NCBI RefSeq assembly: GCF_009805705.1
Contig: NZ_VSMB01000008.1
Span: 62,001 to 126,000, forward strand
Direction of reading: 5' to 3'
Source of the DNA: Ruania rhizosphaerae
GTDB taxonomy: Bacteria > Actinomycetota > Actinomycetes > Actinomycetales > Beutenbergiaceae
Length of the DNA: 64,000 nt
Under the pieces are notes generated by a model. The model searched no databases and had not been told where the DNA came from. It was given only the letters and a program-made list of their open reading frames with translations. Shown here one piece after another: positions 34,218 to 43,166 of the stretch. A program made the position numbers and the translations under genes. The first letter of the stretch is position 1; every line of letters starts with the position of its first letter.

Positions 34218-34814
34218 TCAGGCGCCCTGCACCTGCAGCACCCGGAATCCCTTCGAGCTGGCGATCCGCTCGACCGGCAGCCCCAGCTCGGCACCGATCC
34301 ACCGCTGCAGCGAGTCCGAGCCGAGGTTCTTGGCCACCACCAGGTGCGCCAGCGCCCCCGGCCGCAACCGGGGCAGCCAGGTCCGTAGCAACCGGTGCAG
34401 GGCCGGCTTTCCGATCCGAATCGGCGGATTCGACCACAACGCATCCAGCCGCAGGTCGGGCTTGGCCGCCAGCAGCTCCTCCGGCTGCCAGGCCTCGATG
34501 TGGTGGCCGGCACCATTGAGCCGGGTGAGCTCCAACGCCCGGTCGTTGACGTCGACGGCGAGCACGCGCGCGGCCGGGCTGGCCTGGGCCAGCGCGAGCG
34601 CGACTGGTCCCCAGCCGCATCCCAGGTCCAGCAGGATGCCCGACGGCGGAGGGTCGCCGACCGTCTCCAGCAGCACCGTGGTACCGGGGTCGAGCCGGTC
34701 GGCCGAGAACACCCCGGAGTCCACCTGCACCTGCACCTGGGTGCCCCGGATCGTGACGGTGAGCGTGCGCCGTCGGCCCGGGCCCTCGGGTGAGGTGAAG
34801 TAGTGGCTGTTCAC
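34218..34814 (-). CDS. Class I SAM-dependent methyltransferase, RsmC/RlmG-like
   Basis: A 198-residue methyltransferase. SAM motif LLDLGCGWGPVALALA lies near residues 60-75, acidic loop VLAVDVNDRALEL follows, and the SNPP catalytic motif is at about 129-132, typical of N2-guanine rRNA methyltransferases of the MTS family. The family usually modifies rRNA guanines (16S G1207 or 23S G1835), but the site here is not provable. The GTG at 34814 is preceded by TAGGGT (34828 to 34823) at 8 nt, suggesting leaderless expression. Confidence 0.85.
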   Translation of the reverse strand: MNSHYFTSPEGPGRRRTLTVTIRGTQVQVQVDSGVFSADRLDPGTTVLLETVGDPPPSGILLDLGCGWGPVALALAQASPAARVLAVDVNDRALELTRLNGAGHHIEAWQPEELLAAKPDLRLDALWSNPPIRIGKPALHRLLRTWLPRLRPGALAHLVVAKNLGSDSLQRWIGAELGLPVERIASSKGFRVLQVQGA

Positions 34815-34938
34815 GAGCGCCCACCCTACCCACCGGGCCGATGGCTGGGCGGCGCGCGTGTGCTCTGGGTGAAATCCCTTGGATCAGGCGGCGGCAGGTG
34901 GGATCGTAGATCATCACATTGCCGCTCGAGAGGACACC

Positions 34939-36447
34939 ATGACCGCACCTTCCGCCCGTACGACGCCGCACCCGGACGCCTCCACCGAGGACCGCGCGCA
35001 GGACGTCGTCGCCCGGATCCTGGCGAGGGCGGGAACGGCCATCCAGGCCTCCGGTGATCAGCACAGCACTCACGACGGTGACCAGCTCGATCTCGATGAG
35101 CGTGCCGCGCTGCGCCGTGTGGCCGGGCTCTCCACCGAACTCGAGGACGTCACCGAGGTCGAGTACCGGCAGCTGCGTCTGGAGCGGGTCGTGCTCGTGG
35201 GTCTGTGGACGCGCGGGAGCGCCGAGAATGCGGAAGTCTCGCTCCGGGAGTTGGCAGCGCTGGCCGAGACCGCCGGTTCGGAGGTGCTTGACGGGTTGCT
35301 GCAGCGCCGCTCCGCGCCCGATCCGGGGACCTACATCGGCTCCGGTAAGGCCGCCGAACTGGCCGATGTGGTCAAGCGCACGGGTGCCGATACCGTGATC
35401 GTCGACTCCGAGTTGGCGCCTTCGCAGCGCCGCGCACTCGAGGACGTGATCAAGGTCAAGGTGATCGACCGGACGGCTCTGATCCTCGACATCTTCGCCC
35501 AGCACGCCAAGTCCCGCGAAGGTAAGGCGCAGGTGGAGCTCGCCCAGCTCGAGTACCTGCTGCCCCGTCTGCGTGGCTGGGGTGAGTCGATGTCACGGCA
35601 AGCCGGTGGCCGGGCTGCCGGTGGTGAGGGCATCGGCTCGCGCGGGCCCGGTGAGACCAAGATCGAGCTGGACCGGCGTCGCATCCGGACCCGGATGGCG
35701 AGGCTGCGACGGCAGATCGCGGGGATGGCGCCAGGGCGTGCCGCACGCCGCAGTTCGCGCCGCACCGGCGCGGTGCCGTCGGTGGCGATCGCCGGGTACA
35801 CCAACGCCGGGAAGTCGTCCCTGCTGAACCGGCTCACGGGGGCCGGAGTGCTGGTGCAGAACGCGCTCTTCGCGACCCTGGACCCCACGGTCCGTCGCGC
35901 CGAGACTACCGACGGACGCCTCTACACGCTGGCCGATACGGTCGGATTCGTCCGCAACCTGCCCACGCAGTTGGTCGAGGCATTCCGTTCCACCCTGGAG
36001 GAGGTGGGGGAGTCCGACGTCATCCTGCACGTCGTGGACGCCTCTCACCCCGATCCGGAGGGGCAGCTCACTGCAGTCCGGGACGTACTCCGCGACATCG
36101 AGGGCGTCAAGGACATCCCCGAGATCGTCGCCCTGAACAAGGCAGATCTCGCCGAGCCGGAGACTCTCGCGCGCCTGCGCACCCGGGAGCCCGGAGCGAT
36201 CGCCGTCTCTGCCAAGACCGGCGCGGGAGTGGCCGAGCTGCAGGCGAAGATCGCCGAACTGCTTCCTCGCCCGGCCGCGGAGGTCGACCTCGTGGTGCCC
36301 TACTCCCGAGGTGACTTGCTTCACCGCGCCCACACCGCGGGCGAAGTGATCTCCACCGAGCACCTCGCCGAGGGCACGCGCCTCGTTGCCCGCGTCGACC
36401 AGGCGCTGGCAGTCGAACTCGATGCGGCGGCCCGCGCCGCCTCCTGA
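34939..36447 (+). CDS. hflX: GTPase HflX
   Basis: A 502-residue ribosome-splitting GTPase of heat and antibiotic stress. The N-terminal HflX domain contains DPGTYIGSGKA and the GESMSRQ/GPGETKIELDRRRI segment; the G domain starts at IAGYTNAGKSSLLNRL with DTVGFVRNLP and NKAD. The ATG at 34939 has GAGAGG 5 nt upstream. An N-terminal extension of ~90 residues precedes the conserved region, common in Actinobacteria. A DinG-like helicase gene follows. Confidence 0.95.
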   Translation: MTAPSARTTPHPDASTEDRAQDVVARILARAGTAIQASGDQHSTHDGDQLDLDERAALRRVAGLSTELEDVTEVEYRQLRLERVVLVGLWTRGSAENAEVSLRELAALAETAGSEVLDGLLQRRSAPDPGTYIGSGKAAELADVVKRTGADTVIVDSELAPSQRRALEDVIKVKVIDRTALILDIFAQHAKSREGKAQVELAQLEYLLPRLRGWGESMSRQAGGRAAGGEGIGSRGPGETKIELDRRRIRTRMARLRRQIAGMAPGRAARRSSRRTGAVPSVAIAGYTNAGKSSLLNRLTGAGVLVQNALFATLDPTVRRAETTDGRLYTLADTVGFVRNLPTQLVEAFRSTLEEVGESDVILHVVDASHPDPEGQLTAVRDVLRDIEGVKDIPEIVALNKADLAEPETLARLRTREPGAIAVSAKTGAGVAELQAKIAELLPRPAAEVDLVVPYSRGDLLHRAHTAGEVISTEHLAEGTRLVARVDQALAVELDAAARAAS

Positions 36448-36499
36448 GGCGTTTCCACACCACGGCCGGTCGTTGTCGGCGGACAGCGTCGGTCCACGC

Positions 36500-36505
36500 T
36501 ACCGT
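36500..36505 (+). promoter_or_regulatory. -10 element of the DinG-like helicase gene
   Basis: TACCGT lies exactly 6 nt before the GTG at 36512, with no Shine-Dalgarno, in the 64-bp gap after hflX. It is interpreted as a leaderless promoter. No LexA box was seen here. Confidence 0.5.
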
Positions 36506-36511
36506 CGTCTG

Positions 36512-38539
36512 GTGCCTGCTGACGCTCGTCCCACCACCACGGCCGATAGGCCGACCGGCACCGCCGACGAGCACCCGATCGATCCGGTGCTCGATGCGGT
36601 CGTGGCGGCGATGGGCGGCGCCCGCCGGGAAGGCCAGCACGCGATGGCCCGGGCCGTGGCGGACACGCTCGACGACGGCAGCCACCTGCTCGTGCAGGCC
36701 GGAACCGGGACGGGGAAGTCGCTCGCGTATCTCGTCCCGACCCTCATGCACACCGTCACGTCCGGTCAGCGCGCGATCGTCTCCACCGCCACCCTCGCGC
36801 TGCAGCGCCAAGTCATCGGACACGACCTCCCCCTGGTGGCCGACGCGCTCGCCGACCGTCTGCCCCGGCAACCCGAGGTCGCCCTGCTCAAGGGATGGCA
36901 CAACTACGTGTGCAAGCACAAGCTTGCCGGCGGCTACCCGGACGACGACGAAGGTGCGCTCTTCTCCGCGAGCGAGGCGGCGCCGTCGGCGGCCGAGGAG
37001 CACCCGGGAGAGGAGGCCGCAGAGGACAGCCTGGGCGGCCAGGTGGTGCGGCTGCGTGAGTGGGCGACCGAGACCGAGACCGGCGACCGGGACGACCTCG
37101 TCCCCGGAGTGAGTGAGCGAGCCTGGCGCCAGGTCTCGATCACCTCGATGGAGTGCCTGGGACAGAAGTGCCCGTTGCTGGATGAGTGCTTCCCCGAGCG
37201 GGCTCGTGCAGCCGCGCGGGAAGCCGATCTGGTCGTGACCAATCACGCCATGCTCGGAATCGCCGCCTCCGGATCCCCCAAGGTGCTGCCCGAGCACGAG
37301 ATCCTCCTCGTGGATGAGGCGCACGAACTCTCCGACCGGGTGACCGCCCAGGCCACGGTGGAACTCTCGGCCGCGGTCGTCGAACGCACTGCCCGGACTG
37401 CCCGGCGTCATGGCGGGGTGGCTCTGCCGGAGATGGACGCTGCCGCGGCCGAACTGCGCACACTGCTGATGCAGGTACCCGAAGGCAGACTGCAGACGGG
37501 CCTGCCCTCCGAGCTGACCGCCGTCGTACGTTCCATCGCCGACGCCGCACGTGAGGGCATGGCGACCATGAAGGGGGAGGGCAAGGGCGACGCGGCCGGC
37601 GGGATGAGCATGGCCAAGAGCGCACTGCTGGTGCTCTTCGAGGTTGCTGACCGATTGCTCTCGGACCGGGTGGCCGACAAGGTCGACGTGCTCTGGTGCG
37701 AGCGTGGGCGGCGCCCAGGTGAAGGATCGCGACTCATGGTCGCCCCGCTGAATGTGGCCGGTCCTATCGCCGGGGAACTCCTGTCGGGCCGGTCCGCCGT
37801 CCTCACCTCAGCCACGCTCAGCCTCGGCGGAAGCTTCGATGCCACCGGCGGTGCACTCGGACTGGCGCCCGGCACCTATCGCGGTGAAGTGGTCGAGTCT
37901 CCCTTCGACTACGGCAAGCAGGGAATTCTCTATGTTGCCAAGCACCTGCCGCCGCCGGGCCGCGACGGCACGGACGAGAAGGTACTGGACGAGATCGCGG
38001 AACTGATCACGGCCGCAGGAGGCGGCACGCTCGGGCTGTTCTCGTCCCGCCGCGGCGCCCAGCTCGCCGCCGAGGCCATGCGCGAGCGGCTCGACACTCC
38101 CGTACTGCTGCAGGGCGATGACGTGCTGCCGACCCTGGTGCGGGAGTTCGCTGCCGATCCGGCAGCCTCGTTGTTCGGCACCCTGTCGCTGTGGCAGGGC
38201 GTGGACGTCCCGGGTTCGTCCAACCGTCTCGTCCTCATCGATCGCATTCCCTTCCCTCGCCCGGACGATCCGGTCAAGGCCGCGCGCACCGAGGTTGTGG
38301 CAGCAGGTGGTGGTAACGGGTTCATGGCGGTCTCGGCCACCCACGCCGCACTCCTGCTCGCGCAGGGGGCAGGACGATTGATCCGATCAACGAGCGACAG
38401 GGGTGTCGTGGCCGTGCTCGACCCTCGACTTCGGACCGCGCGATACGGCAGCTTCCTGGCGGCGAGCCTGCCGCCCCTGTGGCCGACCACCGATCCTGCG
38501 GTGGTGCGAGCCGCGCTTCGCCGGCTCGCGGCGTCGTAA
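36512..38539 (+). CDS. DinG/XPD-type ATP-dependent DNA helicase
   Basis: A 675-residue superfamily 2 helicase with an iron-sulfur cluster. Walker A GTGTGKS is at residues 64-70; four cluster cysteines are C134, C215, C220 and C226; the DEAH box is at 268-271; later SATLSLGG, FSSRRGAQLAAEA and QGAGRLIRS motifs complete the helicase. It resembles actinobacterial YoaA/DinG-like proteins without an exonuclease domain. The GTG is chosen from the -10 spacing; the longer frame overlaps hflX. Confidence 0.92.
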   Translation: MPADARPTTTADRPTGTADEHPIDPVLDAVVAAMGGARREGQHAMARAVADTLDDGSHLLVQAGTGTGKSLAYLVPTLMHTVTSGQRAIVSTATLALQRQVIGHDLPLVADALADRLPRQPEVALLKGWHNYVCKHKLAGGYPDDDEGALFSASEAAPSAAEEHPGEEAAEDSLGGQVVRLREWATETETGDRDDLVPGVSERAWRQVSITSMECLGQKCPLLDECFPERARAAAREADLVVTNHAMLGIAASGSPKVLPEHEILLVDEAHELSDRVTAQATVELSAAVVERTARTARRHGGVALPEMDAAAAELRTLLMQVPEGRLQTGLPSELTAVVRSIADAAREGMATMKGEGKGDAAGGMSMAKSALLVLFEVADRLLSDRVADKVDVLWCERGRRPGEGSRLMVAPLNVAGPIAGELLSGRSAVLTSATLSLGGSFDATGGALGLAPGTYRGEVVESPFDYGKQGILYVAKHLPPPGRDGTDEKVLDEIAELITAAGGGTLGLFSSRRGAQLAAEAMRERLDTPVLLQGDDVLPTLVREFAADPAASLFGTLSLWQGVDVPGSSNRLVLIDRIPFPRPDDPVKAARTEVVAAGGGNGFMAVSATHAALLLAQGAGRLIRSTSDRGVVAVLDPRLRTARYGSFLAASLPPLWPTTDPAVVRAALRRLAAS

Positions 38540-38597
38540 CGTTCGAGATGTCGTGACGGTAGTGATCCGCGGCTGCCACTGCAACGGCGTCACTCGC

Positions 38598-38603
38598 TAT
38601 TCT
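38598..38603 (+). promoter_or_regulatory. Candidate -10 element of ldh
   Basis: TATTCT lies 20 nt before the ldh ATG, giving a short leader that includes the GGAGG ribosome site 7 nt upstream of the start. No obvious -35 is present. Confidence 0.4.
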
Positions 38604-38623
38604 CACGGTGTGGAGGTGCGCAG

Positions 38624-39580
38624 ATGAACAACGCAGCCGGACCTGCGGGAGCGGGACTGAGCACGATCGCCGTCGTCGGGGCCGGGTCGGTCGGCGCCAC
38701 GTACGCCTACGCAGCCCTGATCAGTGGCGTGGCGCGCCGGGTGGTGCTCTACGACATCGACGGCGCCAAGGTGCGTGCGGAGGCCCTTGATCTGGCCCAT
38801 GGGATCGAGTACACGCCCATGGGCAGCGTCGATGGCTCCGACGAGGTCGGCATCTGCGCCGGAGCGGATCTGGTGGTGGTGACCGCTGGAGCCAAGCAAC
38901 GACCGGGGCAGAGCCGGATGGAGCTTGCTGAACGGACCGTGGGGCTGATGCGGACGTTGCTGCCCGATCTGGTCGAGGTCGCTCCGGACGCCATCTACCT
39001 CATGGTCACGAACCCCGTGGACGTCGTGACCTATGCCGCCCAGCAGATCTCTGGATTGCCGGCTCGGCGGGTGCTCGGCTCCGGGACCGTGTTGGATTCG
39101 TCCAGGCTGCGCTACCTGGTTGCCGGTGCATGCGGAGTCGCTGTGCGCAACGTCCATGCGTATGTGCTCGGCGAGCACGGCGACTCAGAGGTGCCCATCT
39201 GGAGCTCGGCCACGATCGGGGGAGCGCCGGTGCGGGAGTTCAGCGAGCTCGACGCGGCGGTGCGCGACCGTATCGCGCGTGAGGTTGTCGAATCGGCCTA
39301 TCGGATCATCGAGGGCAAGGGCGCGACGAACTACGCCATCGGCCTGGCGGCGACCAGGATCAGTCAAGCCGTGCTCCGTGGTGAGGGGGCTGTGCTCCCG
39401 GTCTCGAGCCGGCTCCGGGACTACCGCGGAATCTCCGACGTGTGCCTGTCGGTACCGTCGGTCGTCGATCGCACCGGCGTCGCCCGCCAGCTGGAGATCC
39501 CGCTGGACGAGGCCGAACTTGCCGCACTACGGGCCAGCGCTGAGTCGGTACGTGCCATCGCCCGGCGATGCGGGTTCTGA
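38624..39580 (+). CDS. ldh: L-lactate dehydrogenase
   Basis: A 318-residue NAD-dependent dehydrogenase. The Rossmann motif VVGAGSVGATYA begins near residue 17, catalytic His185 is in GEHGDSEV, and substrate Arg161 in DSSRLR. Gln92 in the AKQRPGQSR loop, rather than Arg, indicates lactate and not malate dehydrogenase. A GGAGG site precedes the ATG. It is convergent with lexA with only 22 bp between stops and is probably monocistronic. Confidence 0.93.
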   Translation: MNNAAGPAGAGLSTIAVVGAGSVGATYAYAALISGVARRVVLYDIDGAKVRAEALDLAHGIEYTPMGSVDGSDEVGICAGADLVVVTAGAKQRPGQSRMELAERTVGLMRTLLPDLVEVAPDAIYLMVTNPVDVVTYAAQQISGLPARRVLGSGTVLDSSRLRYLVAGACGVAVRNVHAYVLGEHGDSEVPIWSSATIGGAPVREFSELDAAVRDRIAREVVESAYRIIEGKGATNYAIGLAATRISQAVLRGEGAVLPVSSRLRDYRGISDVCLSVPSVVDRTGVARQLEIPLDEAELAALRASAESVRAIARRCGF

Positions 39581-39602
39581 TCTCAGAGGGACATCTGTCG
39601 GC

Positions 39603-40301
39603 TCAGAGAGAACGGAGCACGCTCACCACACGACCGAGGATCTCGGCGTCGGTGCCGTCAATCGGGCTATAGGCCTCGTTCGCGGGTAGCAGCCACAGAG
39701 CGTCCGCAGTCCGCTTCAGCGTCTTTACCGTGGCCTCGCCGTCGATCATCGCTGCGACGATCTCGCCGTTCTCGGCCACCTTCTGCTGCCGGACGACCAC
39801 CCAGTCGCCGTCGCAGATCGCGGCATCGATCATGGAGTCGCCGACCACCTTCAGCAGGAAGAGCTCACCCTCGCCGACGAGCTGCCGAGGCAGCGGGAAA
39901 ACGTCTTCGACGGCCTGCTCGGCCAGGATGGGGCCACCGGCGGCGATCCGTCCCACGACCGGGACGTAGGTGGCTCGCACGCCGGACTCCTCGCCGTCGT
40001 GCATCGTGAAGCTGGCCGGATCCGCACTGACCTCCTGGGCGTCGTCGGGGTGGATGATCTCGATCGCCCGGGTGGAGACGGGATCGCGTCGCAGATACCC
40101 CTTCTTCTCGAGCAGATGGAGCTGGTACTTCACCGACGAGGGACTCGCCAGACCGACCGCCTGGCCGATCTCACGCATCGTGGGCGGGTACCCCTTCTTC
40201 TCCAGGCTGATGCGGATCGAGTCCATGATCTTCCGCTGACGAGGGCTGAGCCCGTCGGGTCCGGGACGGTCCTTCGGGTCGGCTGGCTTCGCGGGGCTCA
40301 C
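39603..40301 (-). CDS. lexA: LexA repressor
   Basis: A 232-residue SOS repressor and self-cleaving peptidase. The winged HTH covers [12 protein letters not shown] to [20 protein letters not shown]. The cleavage site is A121-G122 in RIAAGGPI; Ser156 (GDSM) and Lys193 (ATVK) form the catalytic dyad. The GTG at 40301 has GGAGG 5 nt upstream and is preferred over a TTG at 40313. It is divergent from the LysM gene, with LexA-like boxes between, so it is autoregulated. Confidence 0.96.
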   Translation of the reverse strand: MSPAKPADPKDRPGPDGLSPRQRKIMDSIRISLEKKGYPPTMREIGQAVGLASPSSVKYQLHLLEKKGYLRRDPVSTRAIEIIHPDDAQEVSADPASFTMHDGEESGVRATYVPVVGRIAAGGPILAEQAVEDVFPLPRQLVGEGELFLLKVVGDSMIDAAICDGDWVVVRQQKVAENGEIVAAMIDGEATVKTLKRTADALWLLPANEAYSPIDGTDAEILGRVVSVLRSL

Positions 40302-40383
40302 GGCGTCCTCCAAGGTGCCTCGGGCGTCGACGCTGGCGTCGATGTCAGTGGTCGGTGGTGTGCTCTGCAGGTGTCGGTGTTCA

Positions 40384-40424
40384 CCCTACGGCGGGCGCCG
40401 ACGGATCGGAAACATCTGTTCGAT
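40384..40424 (-). promoter_or_regulatory. lexA promoter and upstream LexA-like box
   Basis: On the minus strand TAGGGT (40389 to 40384) is a -10 candidate, and just upstream the 16-mer at 40424 to 40409 begins with a perfect TCGAAC half-site and keeps GTT of the other half (9 of 12 positions). This fits LexA autoregulation. Confidence 0.6.
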
Positions 40425-40432
40425 TGGCGTGT

Positions 40433-40461
40433 CGACAACTGTCGCACATGCGTGCTACTGT
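40433..40461 (+). promoter_or_regulatory. Promoter of the LysM gene
   Basis: TCGACA (40433-40438), a 17-bp spacer, and TACTGT (40456-40461) make a good sigma-70-type promoter. LexA boxes begin at the very next base. Confidence 0.65.
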
Positions 40462-40492
40462 CGCAACAGATGTTCGACGAACGAGTGTTCGA
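40462..40492 (+). promoter_or_regulatory. Two adjoining LexA (SOS) boxes upstream of the LysM gene
   Basis: ACGAACGAGTGTTCGA at 40477-40492 matches TCGAAC-N4-GTTCGA at 11 of 12 positions. Immediately upstream and sharing one base, CGCAACAGATGTTCGA at 40462-40477 keeps a perfect GTTCGA and the AAC of the other half. Together they cover the transcription start expected from the TACTGT -10. Confidence 0.75.
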
Positions 40493-40542
40493 ACCGCCAG
40501 ATGTGGACACTCGCCGAGAGCACCAGTGAGAGGAGAGCGCAG

Positions 40543-41037
40543 ATGAGCGCCCTGGCCCTTCCCGTCCCGGAGATCGCCCCCGTACCGGCCCGTCGCCGCC
40601 ATCTGGTAGTCGTGCCGGCTCTCGTTCCCGAGGCTCCGTCCACCACGCCTTCTGCGCTGCCGACGGAGCGCCCGGGGTCAGCGCCGGCTGTCACGACACA
40701 TGGTGATCGGCTGGTTCGCTCCCGTCGTGCCGGGGCGGACGAAGGACGCCTGCGGCTGACGGTCCGTGGGCAGATCGTGCTGAGCGTTCTGGCGCTCGTG
40801 GTCGCTGCCGGACTCGGTTCTCTGCTCGGTGTCGCGCTCCCTGCGGACGGTGCCGTGCCGTCCGAGGTCTCCACGGTCACGGTGGGCGCAGGGGAGAGCC
40901 TGTGGGTCATCGCCGAGCAGGCGGCGGGTCCGGGCGAGGACGTGCGCGTGGTGATCGATCAGATCATGATGCTGAACGGTCTGTCGGACTCCACGGTGCA
41001 CGCCGGTCAGCAGTTGAGCGTTCCCGCGGAGGGCTGA
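40543..41037 (+). CDS. SOS-type LysM cell-division suppressor (YneA/DivS/ChiZ-like)
   Basis: A 164-residue protein. A Pro/Ala-rich cytoplasmic segment is followed by one membrane helix (about 77-99) and a C-terminal LysM domain (VTVGAGESLWVIAEQ to AGQQLSVP, about 111-161) outside. The gene is divergent from lexA, carries two LexA boxes and precedes nrdR, the same context as ChiZ (Rv2719c) in M. tuberculosis and DivS in Corynebacterium, which block division during DNA damage. Function is inferred from this context. The ATG at 40543 has GGAG upstream. Confidence 0.85.
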   Translation: MSALALPVPEIAPVPARRRHLVVVPALVPEAPSTTPSALPTERPGSAPAVTTHGDRLVRSRRAGADEGRLRLTVRGQIVLSVLALVVAAGLGSLLGVALPADGAVPSEVSTVTVGAGESLWVIAEQAAGPGEDVRVVIDQIMMLNGLSDSTVHAGQQLSVPAEG

Positions 41038-41204
41038 GCGTTCGCGACCGCGGGCGTCTCTAGTCGGGGCATCGCCTCTTGAGCGACTACTTGCGTTCGG
41101 AGCTCCTGACTGTCTACGGTTTCCCTACATCTAGTAGTTACACTGATGTGATTGCCGCAGATATGGTAGATGCGGCCAGCGTTCGAGGAGAGGGATCCCG
41201 ACCG

Positions 41205-41672
41205 GTGCATTGCCCGTTCTGTCGCCACAGTGACTCCCGTGTGGTCGATTCGCGCACGGCTGACGACGGAGCCTCCATCCGTCGACGCCGACAGTGTCCC
41301 GAGTGCGGGCGGCGTTTCACGACGGTCGAGAGCACCAGCCTGAGCGTGGCCAAGCGCTCCGGCGCCGTGGAACCGTTCAGCCGGGACAAGATCATCGCGG
41401 GGGTGCGTAAGGCCTGCCAGGGTCGTCCGGTCTCCGATGACGACCTGGCGCTGCTGGCTCAGCAGGTCGAGGAGGCCGTCCGCTCCACGGGCGTGGCGGA
41501 GGTCGATGCCCACGAGGTGGGTCTGACGATCCTGGGACCGCTGCGAGCCCTGGACGAGGTCGCCTATCTGCGATTCGCCAGCGTCTATCAGTCCTTCTGC
41601 TCGCTGGAGGACTTCGAGGCGGCGATCACCGCCCTCCGAGTGGACCGCGACGCCGCGCGTCAGCTCCCCTAG
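41205..41672 (+). CDS. nrdR: Transcriptional repressor NrdR
   Basis: A 155-residue repressor of ribonucleotide reductase genes. The zinc ribbon has C3-x2-C6 ... C31-x2-C34, then an ATP-cone ([20 protein letters not shown]). The GTG at 41205 places the first Cys pair canonically (V-H-C-P-F-C); the longer frame is rejected. TACACT at 41139-41144 is a possible -10 in the 167-bp gap after the LysM gene. No nrd gene or clear NrdR-box pair is in this window. Confidence 0.95.
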   Translation: MHCPFCRHSDSRVVDSRTADDGASIRRRRQCPECGRRFTTVESTSLSVAKRSGAVEPFSRDKIIAGVRKACQGRPVSDDDLALLAQQVEEAVRSTGVAEVDAHEVGLTILGPLRALDEVAYLRFASVYQSFCSLEDFEAAITALRVDRDAARQLP

Positions 41673-41675
41673 ACA

Positions 41676-41717
41676 GCCGGTGGTGGCGCGGGAGGGGAAG
41701 CCCGGGCCACCACCGGC
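41676..41717. terminator. Bidirectional hairpin after nrdR
   Basis: Perfect 11-bp arms GCCGGTGGTGG and CCACCACCGGC enclose an inner CGGG/CCCG pair. It begins 4 nt after the nrdR stop and ends 22 nt before the stop of the convergent aldo/keto reductase. Confidence 0.75.
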
Positions 41718-41739
41718 GATCACCGATGCGGGGGCGGCT

Positions 41740-42792
41740 TCAGAGGTTGCTCGACCGGTGTGCCCAGATGTTGACGTCCCCGTCCTGGGCGTGCCGGTCG
41801 ATGGCACGGAGCTCATCACGAGTGAAGTGCAGGTTCTCCAGCGCCCCCAGCGTGTCGTCGAGCTGCGTCACGCTCGAGGCGCCCACGAGGGCGGTGGTGA
41901 TCCGCGGGTCGCGGAGCACCCAGGCAACCGCCAACTGTGCCAGCGTCTGGTGGCGACGGCCAGCGATCGCGTTCAGGGCCTGGATGCGTGAGAGGTTCTC
42001 CTGGTTGAGGAAGGACGTGTGCAGGGGTCCCTCCGCCGCAGCGCGGGACCCTTCCGGTACGCCGTGTAGGTACTTGCGCGTCAGCATCCCCTGTGCGAGT
42101 GGTGAGAAGACGGCGGCTCCCAGGCCCGTATCGCCCAGGACGTCGAGCACGCTCTCGCCGGAGGAGTCGGGGCGCTCGATCCAGCGGTTGATCATCGAGT
42201 ACGAGGGCTGATGGACGAGCAGATCCAGGCCGATCCGCTCGGCGACAGCCATCGCCTCACGCGTTCGCGTGGCGGAGTATGAGGAGATCCCCGCGTAGAG
42301 CGCCTTGCCGGAATCGACTGCGGTCTTCAGCGCTCCGAGCGTCTCGTGCAATGGAGTGGTCGGATCGAACCGGTGGCTGTAGAAGATGTCGACGTAGTCG
42401 ACACTGAGGCGCCGCAGGGAGGCCTCGAGCGAGGCGAGCAGATACTTGCGTGAACCGCCCTCGCCGTAGGGTCCCGGCCACATCCGGTACCCGGCCTTGG
42501 TCGCGACCACCAGTTCGTGCCGGTAGGGCGCGAGGTCGGTGGCGAGCATCCGGCCGAACATCTCTTCGGCAGCGCCGCGGGGTGGACCATAGTTGTTCGC
42601 GAGGTCGAACTGGGTGATACCGCGGTCGAAGGCGTGCAGCACGATCTCCCGTTGTGTCTCCGGCGAGCGATCAGTGCCGAAGTTCTGCCACAGCCCGAGC
42701 GAGATGGCCGGCAGGTCGAGGCCGGAGCGTCCGCACCGGCGCATGGGCATCGAGTCGTAGCGGGTCGGGGCGGCGTGATACGGCGTGCTCAT
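41740..42792 (-). CDS. Aldo/keto reductase (L-glyceraldehyde 3-phosphate reductase-like)
   Basis: A 350-residue NADPH-dependent oxidoreductase. The AKR tetrad is D63, Y68, K99 and H140 (FDLANNYG, ATKAGY, YSHRFD). The NYGPP-RGAAEE and KAGYRMWPGPYG segments resemble the AKR14/YghZ-Gpr group that reduces L-glyceraldehyde 3-phosphate and methylglyoxal; substrate assignment is tentative. TAGCAT (42804 to 42799) is 6 nt before the ATG, suggesting a leaderless transcript. Confidence 0.88.
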   Translation of the reverse strand: MSTPYHAAPTRYDSMPMRRCGRSGLDLPAISLGLWQNFGTDRSPETQREIVLHAFDRGITQFDLANNYGPPRGAAEEMFGRMLATDLAPYRHELVVATKAGYRMWPGPYGEGGSRKYLLASLEASLRRLSVDYVDIFYSHRFDPTTPLHETLGALKTAVDSGKALYAGISSYSATRTREAMAVAERIGLDLLVHQPSYSMINRWIERPDSSGESVLDVLGDTGLGAAVFSPLAQGMLTRKYLHGVPEGSRAAAEGPLHTSFLNQENLSRIQALNAIAGRRHQTLAQLAVAWVLRDPRITTALVGASSVTQLDDTLGALENLHFTRDELRAIDRHAQDGDVNIWAHRSSNL

Positions 42793-42910
42793 GTCCTGAT
42801 GCTATTTCTCTGGTGCTCGTGCGGCATCCGGGGCACTCTTGGGGTGGGCCGAGTAGTGCCGCCCGGGCCCGGACCGCCAGGTCATCCAGGACGGCACCCG
42901 AGGAGGCACT

Positions 42911-43138
42911 GTGGCACAGCAGTCGGAGGTACCGAAGTCAGCGGTCGACGGCGCAGGATCACCGTCCGAGCAACCTGACCCCATGGCATCGGCGAAGGCA
43001 CGGATGCGCGAGGCACTGGAACGCAAGGCCGAGCGCGATCATCCGAGTGCGCGCGGTGCCCGGAACACGGGAGCTGTGCACGGACCCGAGGTAGAAGGCG
43101 CGGGAGGCCGTCGCGTCTTCCGCCGAAAGTCGGGCTGA
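42911..43138 (+). CDS. Small basic protein, DUF5302-like
   Basis: A 75-residue protein: MASAKARMREALERKAERDH in the middle, and a basic C-terminus ending RRVFRRKSG with a GAVHGPE segment, the pattern of short actinobacterial DUF5302 proteins of unknown function. The GTG at 42911 has GAGGAGG 4-5 nt upstream, so translation is well supported. It is divergent from the aldo/keto reductase and convergent with serA. Confidence 0.7.
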   Translation: MAQQSEVPKSAVDGAGSPSEQPDPMASAKARMREALERKAERDHPSARGARNTGAVHGPEVEGAGGRRVFRRKSG

Positions 43139-43166
43139 CCGGGCGGATGTGGACCGGCGTCGGGTG

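Noticed and set aside
33061-35505. 814-residue minus-strand open frame across miaA, dapF and hflX
   Set aside because: It crosses gene boundaries and a terminator hairpin and lacks domain structure. The RsmC-like gene inside it is in another frame.
41038-41204. NrdR-box pair before nrdR
   Set aside because: Only a loose CTACatctaGTAG palindrome is present. It lacks the ACAC...GTGT flanks and partner site of NrdR boxes.
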